Part shown: one piece after another, positions 1 to 8,169 of the stretch
Layout: each line of letters begins with the position of its first letter
Numbering within the stretch: the first letter of the stretch is position 1
DNA from: Eubacteriales bacterium
GTDB lineage: Bacteria > Bacillota > Clostridia > Peptostreptococcales > Anaerovoracaceae
Length of the DNA: 33,148 bases
Reading direction: 5' to 3'
Assembly: GCA_028706405.1 (NCBI GenBank)
Contig: JAQWBM010000027.1
Location: 1 to 33,148, forward strand
The notes under the pieces: generated by a model
Seen by the model: the letters and a program-made list of their open reading frames with translations, nothing else
What the model was told of the DNA's origin: nothing
Database searches by the model: none
Made by a program: the position numbers and the translations under genes

Positions 1-740
1 AGAACAAATCCTTTAACACCTTTTAGCTCCAGATCCCGCAAATGATCTTTAAAGTCGTTTGCTGTTTTTTCTTCAAAAGAGCTGATCCTGATATATCCAA
101 TATTTCCTTCACGAACCTCCGAGCGCACGGTATGCATGATAATATTTGCGCGGGTTATGGTAAATTGAAGCTCCTGTTGACCCCGGATGATCATAATATC
201 CACCTTAGTCCCCGGTTTTCCGCGCATCGCAGTAGCCGCCTGATCGATGCTGCTTCCATCATAGATTTTATCCTCAACGCTAATGATCTTGTCTCCTGTC
301 TTTATACCGGCCTTATCTGCAGGGGAGCCGTCGACAGGAGACACGACGTTTATCAATCCTCTGTCATCCGGCGCAATGGTCACACCGATCCCCTGATACT
401 CGCCGGTAGTGGAAATCATGATTTCATCATATTCATCTTTTGAAAGATAGGAAGAATAGGGATCTCCGATTCCCCAAAACAGACCCTTATAAATACCTTC
501 CATCAAGTCATTTTCGTCTACCGGAACATAATATTTTTCCTGTATGTATTGTTCCAATTCGGCCAATCTGCCATATTTATCCTTTGTCAGCTTGTAATTT
601 TCATATTCTTCATTTGTGATTGTTCGATATCCTCCTGATGCCTGACCTATCAGGAAAACTGACCCGCTGAGCGCTAAAGCTCCTGCCAGTATCGAAACAA
701 TTATAACAAAGACAAGGTTACGTTTTTTCATCATTAACAT
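1..740 (-). CDS. ctpA: C-terminal processing protease (S41 family), 3' end cut off
   Basis: This is the N-terminal 246 residues of a secreted or membrane-anchored S41 serine protease; the gene runs off the left edge, so the Ser-Lys catalytic part is not visible. The ATG at 740 follows AAAGGAGAG at a good distance. The product opens with MLMMKKR and one hydrophobic segment (about residues 8-30), then a helical region containing GDPYSSYL, which is typical of CtpA N-termini. A PDZ domain follows (about 105-190) with GEYQGIGV, VSPVDGSPADKAGIK and GDKI. NIGYIRISSF marks the start of the peptidase core. It is last in the ftsE-ftsX-M23-recJ series, a context common for CtpA proteins that process wall hydrolases or sporulation factors in Firmicutes. 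Substrate is not inferable. Confidence 0.93.
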   Translation of the reverse strand, partial: MLMMKKRNLVFVIIVSILAGALALSGSVFLIGQASGGYRTITNEEYENYKLTKDKYGRLAELEQYIQEKYYVPVDENDLMEGIYKGLFWGIGDPYSSYLSKDEYDEIMISTTGEYQGIGVTIAPDDRGLINVVSPVDGSPADKAGIKTGDKIISVEDKIYDGSSIDQAATAMRGKPGTKVDIMIIRGQQELQFTITRANIIMHTVRSEVREGNIGYIRISSFEEKTANDFKDHLRDLELKGVKGFV

Positions 741-807
741 AATACTCTCCTTTAACAGGGGACAATACAGTTTGCAAAGGAAGATATTGTCCTCCATGTA
801 AGCTAGT

Positions 808-2457
808 TTAACATGTGATGGATTTTATAACAAACTGAATTTTTTTATCGCCGTTCCATGTATTTATATTTGCATATCCCAATATGTTTAACAGTTCATC
901 ATTTTGTTGAAGAATATCTCCATAATCCTGAGCTTTTTGAAAAAATACGCAGGAAATACGCTTACCGCTTTTTCCCAGGCAGAAAAAGCGTACATGCTGG
1001 CTATTTTCTCCCATGTAATTGATATGTGTTGTTTTAAGTGCCGTTATTTGCAGCAAAGGCCTTTCATTCTGGCAGCCAAAAGGAGCCAGTTTTTCCAGCT
1101 GTGATGCCAAATTAAGATCAATCTCCTCAACTTCCAGAGTAAGGTCAATGGGTGTATCAGTATCAAACAGGCATGGGTTTTCCCTGTATAAAATCTCTAT
1201 ATCATGATTCAGGGACCTCCTAAGCTCATCCAGATACTCCGATTTCATCATGAAGCCGCAGGCGCCTGAATGACCGCCGAACTTTGAAAAGAATGATTCA
1301 TATTTCTTTAAGCTTTCGTATATATTCAATCTTCCGAAGCTTCTGCCGGTCCCTTTCAGATAACCTTCCTGACCGGATTCCGTTAAGATGATCGTTGGCT
1401 TTCCAAACTCATCCTTGATTTTCCCCGCGACAATACCGGCAATCCCTTCATGGATGTTCTTTGGATTGATGACGCAGAACAAATCCGCTTTCATCTCTGC
1501 GTCTACAATTTCCTTGCACTTTTTGAAGGCTTTTTCCTGTATCATTTTTCTTTCCGTATTATTCTGAACCAAAATCGCCGCATTTTTATCGATTACATTC
1601 ATATCTTCTGAAATCAATAGCTCAACGCCTGTTTTAGCATCCTGAAGCCTGCCGGCAGCATTAAGGTGGGGTACTATAATATATGCTATGTTTTCTGAAT
1701 TTATCTCCCCCGAAGGAATCTCGGCTGCTTCCAGAAGCCTTTTCAGCCCCGGACGTTTTCTTCCGTTTATCCTTCTCATACCGTATTTTGTAAGTGTCCT
1801 GTTTTCATCAATAAGAGGAACTATATCTCCTATCGTTGCTATAGCGACAAGATCAAGTACTCCGCTAATTATCGATTTGGGCAGCCCCGTTTTTCGTTGG
1901 ATTCCCTGCGCCAGCTTGAATGCCACGCCGCATCCCGCCAGGTGTTTAAAGGGATAGGGGCAGTCCGGCTGCTTAGGATTGATTAAAATACAATCAGCCG
2001 GTCTTTCGTTGATATTATGATGATCAGTTATAATAAAATCTATTCCGATACTCTTTCCGTATTCAACCTCATCATAGGATACACTCCCGCAGTCAACGGT
2101 AATTATCAGCTCCGCTCCATCTCCTCTTATTAAATCGATTGCATCCTTATTCAGTCCATAGCCTTCGTCAAAGCGTGAAGGGATATAATAGAACAGGTTT
2201 GTTGTAAGGTGGGATAAGACCTGCATAAGAAGGCTGACGGAGGTCACTCCGTCAGCATCATAATCTCCATAGATACATATTCTACGATTTTGCTTGATTG
2301 AAAACAACAATAAATCCACTCCGGCGTGCATATTTTTCAGCAGGAATGGATCATAAGTCCTATTTGGTTTATCTGATAAAATCTCCAGGATTTTATCTTC
2401 ATCTGTAATCCCTCTGTTATTTAAAATTCTGCGGATTAATGGATGAATCCCGTTCAT
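808..2457 (-). CDS. recJ: single-stranded-DNA-specific exonuclease RecJ
   Basis: RecJ degrades single-stranded DNA 5' to 3' in recombination and repair. The 549-residue product has the DHH-family motifs in order: YGDYDADG (63-70), TVDCG (120-124), ITDHHN (143-148), GDIVPL (about 210), then the DHHA1 region with LKGTGRS (367-373) and GGHSGACGF (394-402), and a C-terminal OB-like part. Length fits the family (about 550-580). I chose ATG at 2457 because GGAGGT lies 9 bases upstream; the GTG at 2466 abuts that site and is less likely. It lies in line with the ftsEX-M23 genes but is separated from the M23 gene by a 90-base gap that carries a repeat shared with the region near 7100. Confidence 0.95.
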   Translation of the reverse strand: MNGIHPLIRRILNNRGITDEDKILEILSDKPNRTYDPFLLKNMHAGVDLLLFSIKQNRRICIYGDYDADGVTSVSLLMQVLSHLTTNLFYYIPSRFDEGYGLNKDAIDLIRGDGAELIITVDCGSVSYDEVEYGKSIGIDFIITDHHNINERPADCILINPKQPDCPYPFKHLAGCGVAFKLAQGIQRKTGLPKSIISGVLDLVAIATIGDIVPLIDENRTLTKYGMRRINGRKRPGLKRLLEAAEIPSGEINSENIAYIIVPHLNAAGRLQDAKTGVELLISEDMNVIDKNAAILVQNNTERKMIQEKAFKKCKEIVDAEMKADLFCVINPKNIHEGIAGIVAGKIKDEFGKPTIILTESGQEGYLKGTGRSFGRLNIYESLKKYESFFSKFGGHSGACGFMMKSEYLDELRRSLNHDIEILYRENPCLFDTDTPIDLTLEVEEIDLNLASQLEKLAPFGCQNERPLLQITALKTTHINYMGENSQHVRFFCLGKSGKRISCVFFQKAQDYGDILQQNDELLNILGYANINTWNGDKKIQFVIKSITC

Positions 2458-2472
2458 TGTTATCACACCTCC

Positions 2473-2546
2473 GCAGAAAATTTTCGACTGTATAAAATGT
2501 TCTCTCCTCTATGCGTTATATTGAGGCAAAGGGTTATTTATGCCTC
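2473..2546. repeat. repeat copy A (AT-rich hairpin plus GAGGCA motif)
   Basis: About 75 bases match the left part of the repeat at 7095-7165: GCAGAAAA-TTTCGACTGTA, then an imperfect complementary arm ending TGTTCT, then GCGTT..A.TGAGGCA and GGG.TAT. The hairpin arms (AGAAAATTTTC / TAAAATGTTCT around the loop GACTGTA) carry two mismatches here, so this copy looks decayed. It fills the space between the M23 stop codon and the recJ ribosome site. Confidence 0.6.
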
Positions 2547-2547
2547 G

Positions 2548-3657
2548 CTATAACCAATTCCTTGGATTCTGGTATTGCCCGTTAACACGTACTTCAAAAT
2601 GAATGTGCGGACCGGTTGAACTGCCTGTGGAACCTGCAAGAGCAATAGTCTGGCCTCTGGAAACCACATCTCCCGTCTTTACCATCAGTTTACTGTTATG
2701 CGCATAAAGGGTTACGATTTGACCGCCATGATCTATCATTACTACATTTCCATAGCTGTTATTCCATCCGGCTTTAATCACTGTTCCGCCGTTCGCAGCC
2801 ATTACCTTGGACCCAAGAGCCGCTCTGAAATCTATACCGGTATGTAACTTATTAACCTTTAGGATCGGGTGCAGCCGCATTCCGAATTCCGAAGTAACAT
2901 GGGTGCTTTCTCCAGGCCATGCGAATTTACCGCCTTGATATTCTGAATCCCCCTGCAGCCTTCTTATTTCTTCAACCAGGCGATCCGCCTCTGCATTTAA
3001 TGCATCGAGTTGTGCTTCAATTTCCGCATTGCTTTTTGCAACCTCAGTTTTTAAACTTGCAACTTGTCCACGGTTTGCCTGCAAAGAAGCCTGCCTTTCC
3101 GCCTCTTTTTGTCTTTCCGCCTGTAGCTTGGCCTGTAATGCCTCTAATTCCTTTTTTTGGAGCTCTATTTTCTCACATTGCTCTTCCAGGACTTTCAGTA
3201 CTTCCACATCATGATCATATATTTTCTGGATCATGTCCATATTGCTCATAAAATCAGTAATGCTTTCCGAGCCCAATAATATCTGCACCAGGCCTATATC
3301 TCCATTTTTATACATGACTCTTAAGCGCTTTTTGAGGTTCTCGTTCTGTACTTTCATTTCCTGCTCGGCAACTGCCAAATTTGCTTTGACCACGGCAATA
3401 TTTTGCTCTGTTTTATTGATATCCCCCTTGATGCTTGCAATTTCATTTTCTGTTTCATTGATTTGAACTTCCAAATTCTTGATTTGATCTCCCAGTTGCT
3501 TTTCTTTTTTCTTTCCTTCGTTAAGCTGGGATTTTGATTTGTCGATTTGGCTGTGGATCTTGTTCAATTGCTGCTGCTCGTCCGCATAAGTTGCCCCTAA
3601 AGTAATCACAGAGGCGCATAATACGAACACTAAAGCATACGAAATAAATTTCTTCAC
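2548..3657 (-). CDS. M23 murein hydrolase (activator) with long coiled coil, EnvC/PcsB-like
   Basis: A 369-residue exported protein probably acting on septal peptidoglycan. A signal peptide (MKKFISYALV... to about ATYA, residue 25) precedes a long coiled coil (28-238, rich in E, K, Q) and a C-terminal LytM/M23 domain (about 245-369). The zinc ligands of an active M23 enzyme all appear to be present: H272 and D276 in HTGIDF, H320 in LYAH, and H351/H353 in GPHIHFEVR. Unlike E. coli EnvC it may therefore be catalytic itself. The GTG start at 3657 has GGGGGAG seven bases upstream. It follows ftsX by 24 bases, matching the paradigm in which FtsEX gates a coiled-coil hydrolase or activator across the membrane (EnvC, PcsB, CwlO). 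Likely co-transcribed with ftsEX. Confidence 0.93.
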   Translation of the reverse strand: MKKFISYALVFVLCASVITLGATYADEQQQLNKIHSQIDKSKSQLNEGKKKEKQLGDQIKNLEVQINETENEIASIKGDINKTEQNIAVVKANLAVAEQEMKVQNENLKKRLRVMYKNGDIGLVQILLGSESITDFMSNMDMIQKIYDHDVEVLKVLEEQCEKIELQKKELEALQAKLQAERQKEAERQASLQANRGQVASLKTEVAKSNAEIEAQLDALNAEADRLVEEIRRLQGDSEYQGGKFAWPGESTHVTSEFGMRLHPILKVNKLHTGIDFRAALGSKVMAANGGTVIKAGWNNSYGNVVMIDHGGQIVTLYAHNSKLMVKTGDVVSRGQTIALAGSTGSSTGPHIHFEVRVNGQYQNPRNWL

Positions 3658-3681
3658 TTGTTTACTCCCCCTTTTTATTCC

Positions 3682-4578
3682 TTATGTATCCAAGAATCTT
3701 CTCATTGAAACAATACTGCCGCACGCTCCGATACTAATACCAAGCGCCAGGAATATCCAGACCAGGCGAATGATGAGGAATTCTACCGGCACCATAGTTG
3801 TTGAAAGCATAATGAATATTTCCGGACCTATCAACTCCGTTATTTTATAATAAATAAAACTGATTATACCTACAGAAACCAGTGCAGATACGATTCCTAT
3901 GAGAATTCCTTCTATCAGGAATGGTCCCCGGATAAACCAGTTTGTCGCTCCCACATATTTCATAATGCTGATTTCTCTTTCCCGTGCAAGCACTGTAAGC
4001 TTAATCGTATTGGATACAACGATAACCGACACAATAACCAGAAACAAGATCACAATCATAGCGCCAACCTGTATAAAACCGGTAATCTTCAGCAACTGAT
4101 CCACTGTATCCTTATAATATTTGATGTCTTCTATACCATCATAAGTTTTTAATCTGGTTACGGTTGCATCGGCTTTTTCCAGCTCTGACACTTTAATAAT
4201 CAGTGAATTCGGCAAAGGATTTTCATCCTCCAGCCCGTCCAATAAATATGCATTGTCTCCCCATTTGACCTTCCATTTATCCATGGCCTCCTTGGCAGTC
4301 TGGTACGTTGCTTCGCTGACACCATCCATCCGTTTCAGATCCGCAAGCATCACAGAACTCTCTTCATATGTAGTTTCATCCAGCAAAAAAACCTGAATTG
4401 TATCAAACTGTTTCTTTGCCGTTTCTGAAACCATGTTGACATTAACTACTAATATGAAGAATAATCCTAATATTAAAAGCATAGCAGTAATAGAAAACAT
4501 AGACGCTACGCTCATTGCTCTGTTTCGGAAAGCTTGCTTGAAGGCTTGTTTAAAGGCACACTTCCAACTATTCAGCAT
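3682..4578 (-). CDS. ftsX: cell division protein FtsX (ABC-type permease subunit)
   Basis: A 298-residue integral membrane protein pairing with FtsE. Starting at ATG 4578 (MLNSWKCAFKQ) it has one N-terminal transmembrane helix (about 23-45), an extracellular domain of about 110 residues, then three more helices in the MacB/FtsX layout with TVLAREREISIMKYVGAT, the typical FtsX cytosolic coupling segment. The open frame extends 50 codons further upstream but that part overlaps ftsE and does not look like FtsX. GGAGGT sits 13 bases before the ATG, a long spacing, so translational coupling is likely: the start overlaps the ftsE stop by 11 bases. It presumably transmits ATP-driven motion to the M23 protein encoded next. 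Confidence 0.94.
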   Translation of the reverse strand: MLNSWKCAFKQAFKQAFRNRAMSVASMFSITAMLLILGLFFILVVNVNMVSETAKKQFDTIQVFLLDETTYEESSVMLADLKRMDGVSEATYQTAKEAMDKWKVKWGDNAYLLDGLEDENPLPNSLIIKVSELEKADATVTRLKTYDGIEDIKYYKDTVDQLLKITGFIQVGAMIVILFLVIVSVIVVSNTIKLTVLAREREISIMKYVGATNWFIRGPFLIEGILIGIVSALVSVGIISFIYYKITELIGPEIFIMLSTTMVPVEFLIIRLVWIFLALGISIGACGSIVSMRRFLDT

Positions 4579-5308
4579 TGTTGTTGAATACACCTCCCAT
4601 TTGCAGAAAGCCTGGCAGCTTTTCATCCTCATAAGCTCCATAGCATCCATTTGCATCGTCACGGACAATGCGTCCTTTATCGATAGCAATAACACGCTTT
4701 TCCATTTTGTCAACGATATCTTTGGCATGGGTAACCATTAAAATGGTTGTCCCGCGATGATTGATTTGTTCAAGCAGCCTCATGATCTCCCATGCGGTAT
4801 CCGGATCAAGGTTTCCCGTAGGCTCGTCCGCGATCAGCAAAGCAGGGCTATTTATAATCGCCCGTGCTATAGCCACTCTCTGCTGTTCTCCGGCGGAAAG
4901 CTCATTCGGATATTTGGTTGCTTTTGAACTGATTCCTACAAGGTTCAGAACCTGTGGGACTTGCCTGCGAATAGCCCGCTGGCTCATATGTACGATCTCC
5001 ATCGCAAAGGCGACATTCTCAAAAACGGTTTTTTGAGGCAGCAGTCTGAAGTCTTGAAAAACAATACCCGTGCTCCGCCTAAGTTTAGGAATCTGTCTAT
5101 TTGAAAGACGATTAACTTCCAAATCGTTCAGCTTGATGCTTCCCTTATCCGGAGTTAATTCCTTTAAGATCAATTTGACAAACGTAGACTTGCCGGAGCC
5201 GCTTGGTCCGACTAAAAACACAAAACCCCCTTTTTCTATTTTGACCGTTACATCCTGAATGCCAATATTTGTGCCATAGGACTTTGTCACATTATCAAAA
5301 GTTATCAT
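4568..5308 (-). CDS. ftsE: cell division ATP-binding protein FtsE
   Basis: The ABC ATPase of the FtsEX complex, 246 residues, cytosolic and membrane-associated. Visible motifs: Walker A GPSGSGKST (34-42), Q-loop near FQDFRLLP (84-91), signature LSAGEQQRVA (137-146) and Walker B LLIADEPTGNLD (157-168). The ATG at 5308 is preceded by AGAGGA at 8 bases; upstream in-frame codons lack family similarity and were excluded. The C-terminal tail after IDKGRIVRD is about 20 residues longer than in many FtsE proteins. The 149 bases upstream (5309-5457) contain TATAAT on the minus strand at 5417-5422 without a convincing -35 box; this is the likely start of the operon. Confidence 0.96.
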   Translation of the reverse strand: MITFDNVTKSYGTNIGIQDVTVKIEKGGFVFLVGPSGSGKSTFVKLILKELTPDKGSIKLNDLEVNRLSNRQIPKLRRSTGIVFQDFRLLPQKTVFENVAFAMEIVHMSQRAIRRQVPQVLNLVGISSKATKYPNELSAGEQQRVAIARAIINSPALLIADEPTGNLDPDTAWEIMRLLEQINHRGTTILMVTHAKDIVDKMEKRVIAIDKGRIVRDDANGCYGAYEDEKLPGFLQMGGVFNNNAE

Positions 5309-5457
5309 TCTTTGAGTCCTCTCCCGTTCAGTATCAATCAGGAAATCCAGCATCTGAATAAAGAAAGCTTTATGCGGTAAAACCTGATTACAATAACACA
5401 CATAAATCTACAATTTATTATAATACAAAACAGGATAAGATAGAATACTTTCTTACA

Positions 5458-6282
5458 TTACAAATTTATTACATTTAAACGAAAGGGGTGACCTTGCTTC
5501 TCCGGGATCGCAGACTCGATACCATTTAAGCGCATACAAATTTCTGTCAAGGGCTTTTGAAGAACGTTTTTTGCTTCATTTAATGTATATGGGATTTTAC
5601 AATTATACTCAGCGGTATATATTAGCTCCGCCTTGATAAGAGGTATAATGACAGGCTTTTTTATATTTAAATAATCCAGCATTTGGCGCCGGTTTACCCC
5701 TTTATTAAACTTGTTGATCACATATGTGACAGCCGCTTCTCCATTTTGTTCCATATTCTTTATGCAGCATAGCAAATGATGCCCTTCCAGCATTTTTGAA
5801 GGCATCGGGTCTATCACCGCTATGATTTGATCCATGCCCAGTAACAGCTGCCTGTCAAGCTCTTGATTTCCGGAAAAATCGCACAAGATCAAATCACCAC
5901 TACCATGATTTGCCAACCTGAGGTTCTGTTCAAATGTAAGCTTAAGCTTCTGCTCATCGGGGGATTTGAGCAGCCAGTTGACTCCTTCGTCCATGTTTTT
6001 CCTTCCCCGAATGCTTTTATTTTGTATCAAAGCATTAAAAAATTGGAAATAAAGCCTTCCGGCAAAACGCTTGTCCATGCCGTAGGAATCAAAAAGAGAA
6101 CCTTTTCCAAATTCCGCTACAACAGGTCTGTGCTTTCCGGTATTTGCCAAATATCTGCCTAAACAGCCCGTCAAAAAGCTTACACCTGAATGGTCAGAAA
6201 TCCCAACGATACCGATTTTCAATTTCTCCATTACAGAATAATTTTCCGTTTCCTCAAACTCTCTGGAAAGGATGCGCTCCAT
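5458..6282 (-). CDS. MinD/ParA-like protein with degenerate P-loop
   Basis: A 274-residue soluble protein that I recognise only at fold level. The opening KLKIGIVGISDHSGVSFLT (20-38) sits where a MinD/ParA deviant Walker A (KGGxGKT) should be, but the lysines are absent. Later segments fit the same fold: VVAEFG after strand 2, DLILCDFSGNQ in place of the switch II/Walker B strand, MDQIIAVIDPMPSKM, and TYVINKFNKG resembling the VxNK guanine/adenine-loop segment. It may bind a nucleotide weakly or not at all. ATG 6282 follows GGGGTGGG; a shorter start at MEKLK is possible. It has its own promoter (6320-6348) and precedes ftsEX in the same direction, so a role in division or envelope is a guess from context. 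Confidence 0.72.
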   Translation of the reverse strand: MERILSREFEETENYSVMEKLKIGIVGISDHSGVSFLTGCLGRYLANTGKHRPVVAEFGKGSLFDSYGMDKRFAGRLYFQFFNALIQNKSIRGRKNMDEGVNWLLKSPDEQKLKLTFEQNLRLANHGSGDLILCDFSGNQELDRQLLLGMDQIIAVIDPMPSKMLEGHHLLCCIKNMEQNGEAAVTYVINKFNKGVNRRQMLDYLNIKKPVIIPLIKAELIYTAEYNCKIPYTLNEAKNVLQKPLTEICMRLNGIESAIPEKQGHPFRLNVINL

Positions 6283-6319
6283 TTTCCCACCCCATTTGTA
6301 ACGATTTGTATTTTTTATC

Positions 6320-6348
6320 AGAATATCACATATGTACATATATGTCAA
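6320..6348 (-). promoter_or_regulatory. sigma-A-type promoter with palindromic spacer
   Basis: Read on the minus strand: TTGACA (6348-6343), a 17-base spacer, TATTCT (6325-6320). The start codon of the MinD-like gene is about 40 bases downstream of the -10 box. The spacer holds the perfect palindrome ATATGTACATAT (6330-6341), which could be a repressor operator because it would block polymerase. Confidence 0.7.
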
Positions 6349-6437
6349 TTAATGGTTTATATGTTTTATGGGACAGGTAATAAAGGAAACTGAAAAGCTT
6401 GGAACAAAAGGAAAGCTTGGGGTAAAATGGGAACGAA

Positions 6438-6510
6438 GCAGGGAATATCCCCACCGCCTGTGAAATTAAGCTGTACCCGTCATCTTAAGAGGCGGGGGAT
6501 ATCTTTGCCT
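6438..6510. repeat. palindromic repeat copy C
   Basis: About 73 bases that align with 7148-7217 at roughly three quarters identity. Shared blocks are GCAGGG.ATATCCCC, GCCTGTGAAAT, TGTACCCG and AGAGG.G.GGGATAT. The two ends are complementary (GGGAATATCCCC against GGGGGATATC, and GCA/TGC flanks), so the unit folds back on itself. It lies just downstream of the PrcB-like gene and may serve as its transcription end, though no clear U-run follows on the minus strand. Confidence 0.65.
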
Positions 6511-6532
6511 CGGTTTATATACCCTGACATTC

Positions 6533-7009
6533 CTATTCTTCGTACTGAACCTTTAGTTCGATTTGATCCGGCAAATATGTAAGACCTGTTTCCGCAACTT
6601 GAAGAGGATAAGTCAATACCTGTGTAAGTACCGTCCCTGGTTGAGGGTCTCGAAACACCGTATACACCATCAAAGTCTTTATGCCATCTTCATCAGAAAT
6701 CTCCATTTTATCGATAGAAATTTCGTAACCGGAAGTCGGTTTCTCTCCCCGTGAGGCTATTACATAGACTTTTTCATCTACGACACATGCCAATGCTCTT
6801 TCTAAAGTTCGATACTCTGGTATGACTTGATTTGCAATCTGTTGAGGAATTTCCGTCTCACTCAAAACCCTGTAATCCACTTTTTCATCACCTTCAAAAA
6901 AATACAATCCTGCCACAATTACAGCGATTGCAATTATGATAATAGCAACTATGATCAGATTTTTTTTACTTTGCTTACTCATATTTTTTATTACACCTAT
7001 CTTACTCAC
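6533..7009 (-). CDS. membrane-anchored PrcB-like (protease-complex stabiliser-like) protein
   Basis: A 158-residue protein with a short cytosolic N-terminus rich in lysine, one strongly hydrophobic helix (IVAIIIIAIAVIVAG and neighbours) and an external domain. The C-terminal segment VYVIASRGEKPTSGYEI, followed by a beta-rich stretch ending TYPLQVAET, matches the PrcB_C pattern (GxKPTxGY). PrcB stabilises the Treponema dentilisin protease; in Clostridia such proteins are mostly uncharacterised. I prefer GTG at 7009 (AGGAGGGAG 8 bases upstream); TTG at 7015 is a second option and ATG further in (MSKQSKK) lacks a good site. It is monocistronic and bracketed by related palindromic repeats at 6438-6510 and 7148-7217. 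Confidence 0.78.
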   Translation of the reverse strand: MSKIGVIKNMSKQSKKNLIIVAIIIIAIAVIVAGLYFFEGDEKVDYRVLSETEIPQQIANQVIPEYRTLERALACVVDEKVYVIASRGEKPTSGYEISIDKMEISDEDGIKTLMVYTVFRDPQPGTVLTQVLTYPLQVAETGLTYLPDQIELKVQYEE

Positions 7010-7096
7010 AATCAAAACTCCCTCCTGTCATAAATTTCTATTAAAATCTATTCGGTGAGGGAGCTTTTTATTCGTAATTTTTATAAACGCTTAAGC

Positions 7097-7217
7097 AGAA
7101 AAATTTCGACTGTAGAAATTTTTCTTACATTTGTGCGTTTCAATGAGGCAGGGGATATCCCCCGCTGCCTGTGAAATCCAGTTGTACCCGCCGCCTAAAG
7201 AGGTGTGGGATATATCC
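7097..7217. repeat. composite repeat copy B (AT hairpin plus GC-rich palindrome)
   Basis: Two parts. First, a perfect 11-base inverted repeat AGAAAAATTTC / GAAATTTTTCT around loop GACTGTA (7097-7125), matching copy A at 2473. Second, a GC-rich fold-back unit (7148-7217) matching copy C at 6438. The linker TGCGTTTCAATGAGGCA is shared with copy A. So this is the fullest copy, and A and C look like its left and right halves. It occupies most of the gap between the transketolase C-subunit gene and the PrcB-like gene. Confidence 0.68.
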
Positions 7218-7242
7218 TTATCTTGTTATATGTTTTTATTAT

Positions 7243-8169
7243 TTACAGGCTTCTTACCGCTTTTGCTATATCGTCTGCAGTCAATCCATATTTAACAAGA
7301 AGCTCTGCCGGCTTGCCCGATTCACCAAAGGTATCCTGAATACCTACGAACGCCATTTTAACGGGGCAGTTCTTTACCACAACCTCAGATACCGCTGATC
7401 CCAATCCTCCAAAAATAGTATGCTCTTCTGCAGTTACGATTCCTTTCGTCTCGTTTGCAGCTTTGATGATTATTTCCTTATCTATCGGCTTTATAGTGTG
7501 AATATCAATTACACGGAGGCTGATACCTTCTCCTGCAAGCGCTTTCGCTGCTATCATTGCCTCGTTTACCATTACTCCGGTAGCAATGACCGTATAATCA
7601 CTTCCATCTATCACACAAATTCCTTTGCCGATCTGAACATCACTGTTTTCTTCATGAATTCCGGGAACCGCTGATCTCCCAAGTCTTACATAAACAGGGC
7701 CTGTAAGCGATGCTGCTTCTCTGATAAGCATTCTTGCAGACATACCGTCGGATGGGCTGATAACGGTCATCCCGGGGATAATCCTCATTAATGCTATGTC
7801 CTCAATTGCCTGATGGCTTCCTCCATCTTCACCCACGGTAACCCCTGCATGTGTTGCACAAATTTTGACATTTGCTTTTGTATATCCGATAGAATTTCTG
7901 ATGATCTCAAAGCCTCTTCCGGCAGCAAACATCGCAAATGTACTGGCAAATACTGTTTTTCCGGAGTGTGCCAGCCCTGCAGCAACGCCAAAAAGATTTT
8001 GTTCCGAGATTCCCATATTGAAGAACCGATCTGGATATTTTTCTGCAAAATGTGTCGTCATAGTAGATTTTGACAGGTCTGCATCCAATACTACGATATT
8101 TTTGTCATTTTCACCAAGCTCAAGGAGTACTTCTCCATAAGCCTGTCTTGTTGCCATCTTTTCAGACAT
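7243..8169 (-). CDS. transketolase, C-terminal (pyrimidine-binding plus C) subunit
   Basis: Second half of a split transketolase (308 residues), which with the next gene upstream moves two-carbon units between sugar phosphates in the non-oxidative pentose phosphate path. The pyrimidine-binding domain shows GISEQNLFGVAAGLA with the catalytic glutamate that activates thiamine diphosphate, followed by THAGVTVGEDGGSHQ. The C-terminal domain includes ITAEEHTIFGGLGSAV-type sequence. The ATG at 8169 overlaps the N-subunit stop as TAATG and has AGGAGG 9 bases upstream; ATG 8175 is possible but too close to that site. Split transketolases of this size are usual in anaerobic Firmicutes and archaea. Confidence 0.96.
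   Translation of the reverse strand: MSEKMATRQAYGEVLLELGENDKNIVVLDADLSKSTMTTHFAEKYPDRFFNMGISEQNLFGVAAGLAHSGKTVFASTFAMFAAGRGFEIIRNSIGYTKANVKICATHAGVTVGEDGGSHQAIEDIALMRIIPGMTVISPSDGMSARMLIREAASLTGPVYVRLGRSAVPGIHEENSDVQIGKGICVIDGSDYTVIATGVMVNEAMIAAKALAGEGISLRVIDIHTIKPIDKEIIIKAANETKGIVTAEEHTIFGGLGSAVSEVVVKNCPVKMAFVGIQDTFGESGKPAELLVKYGLTADDIAKAVRSL

Noticed and set aside
5309..5401. 31-codon N-terminal extension of FtsE
   Set aside because: No family similarity, and ATG 5308 has a well-placed AGAGGA site.
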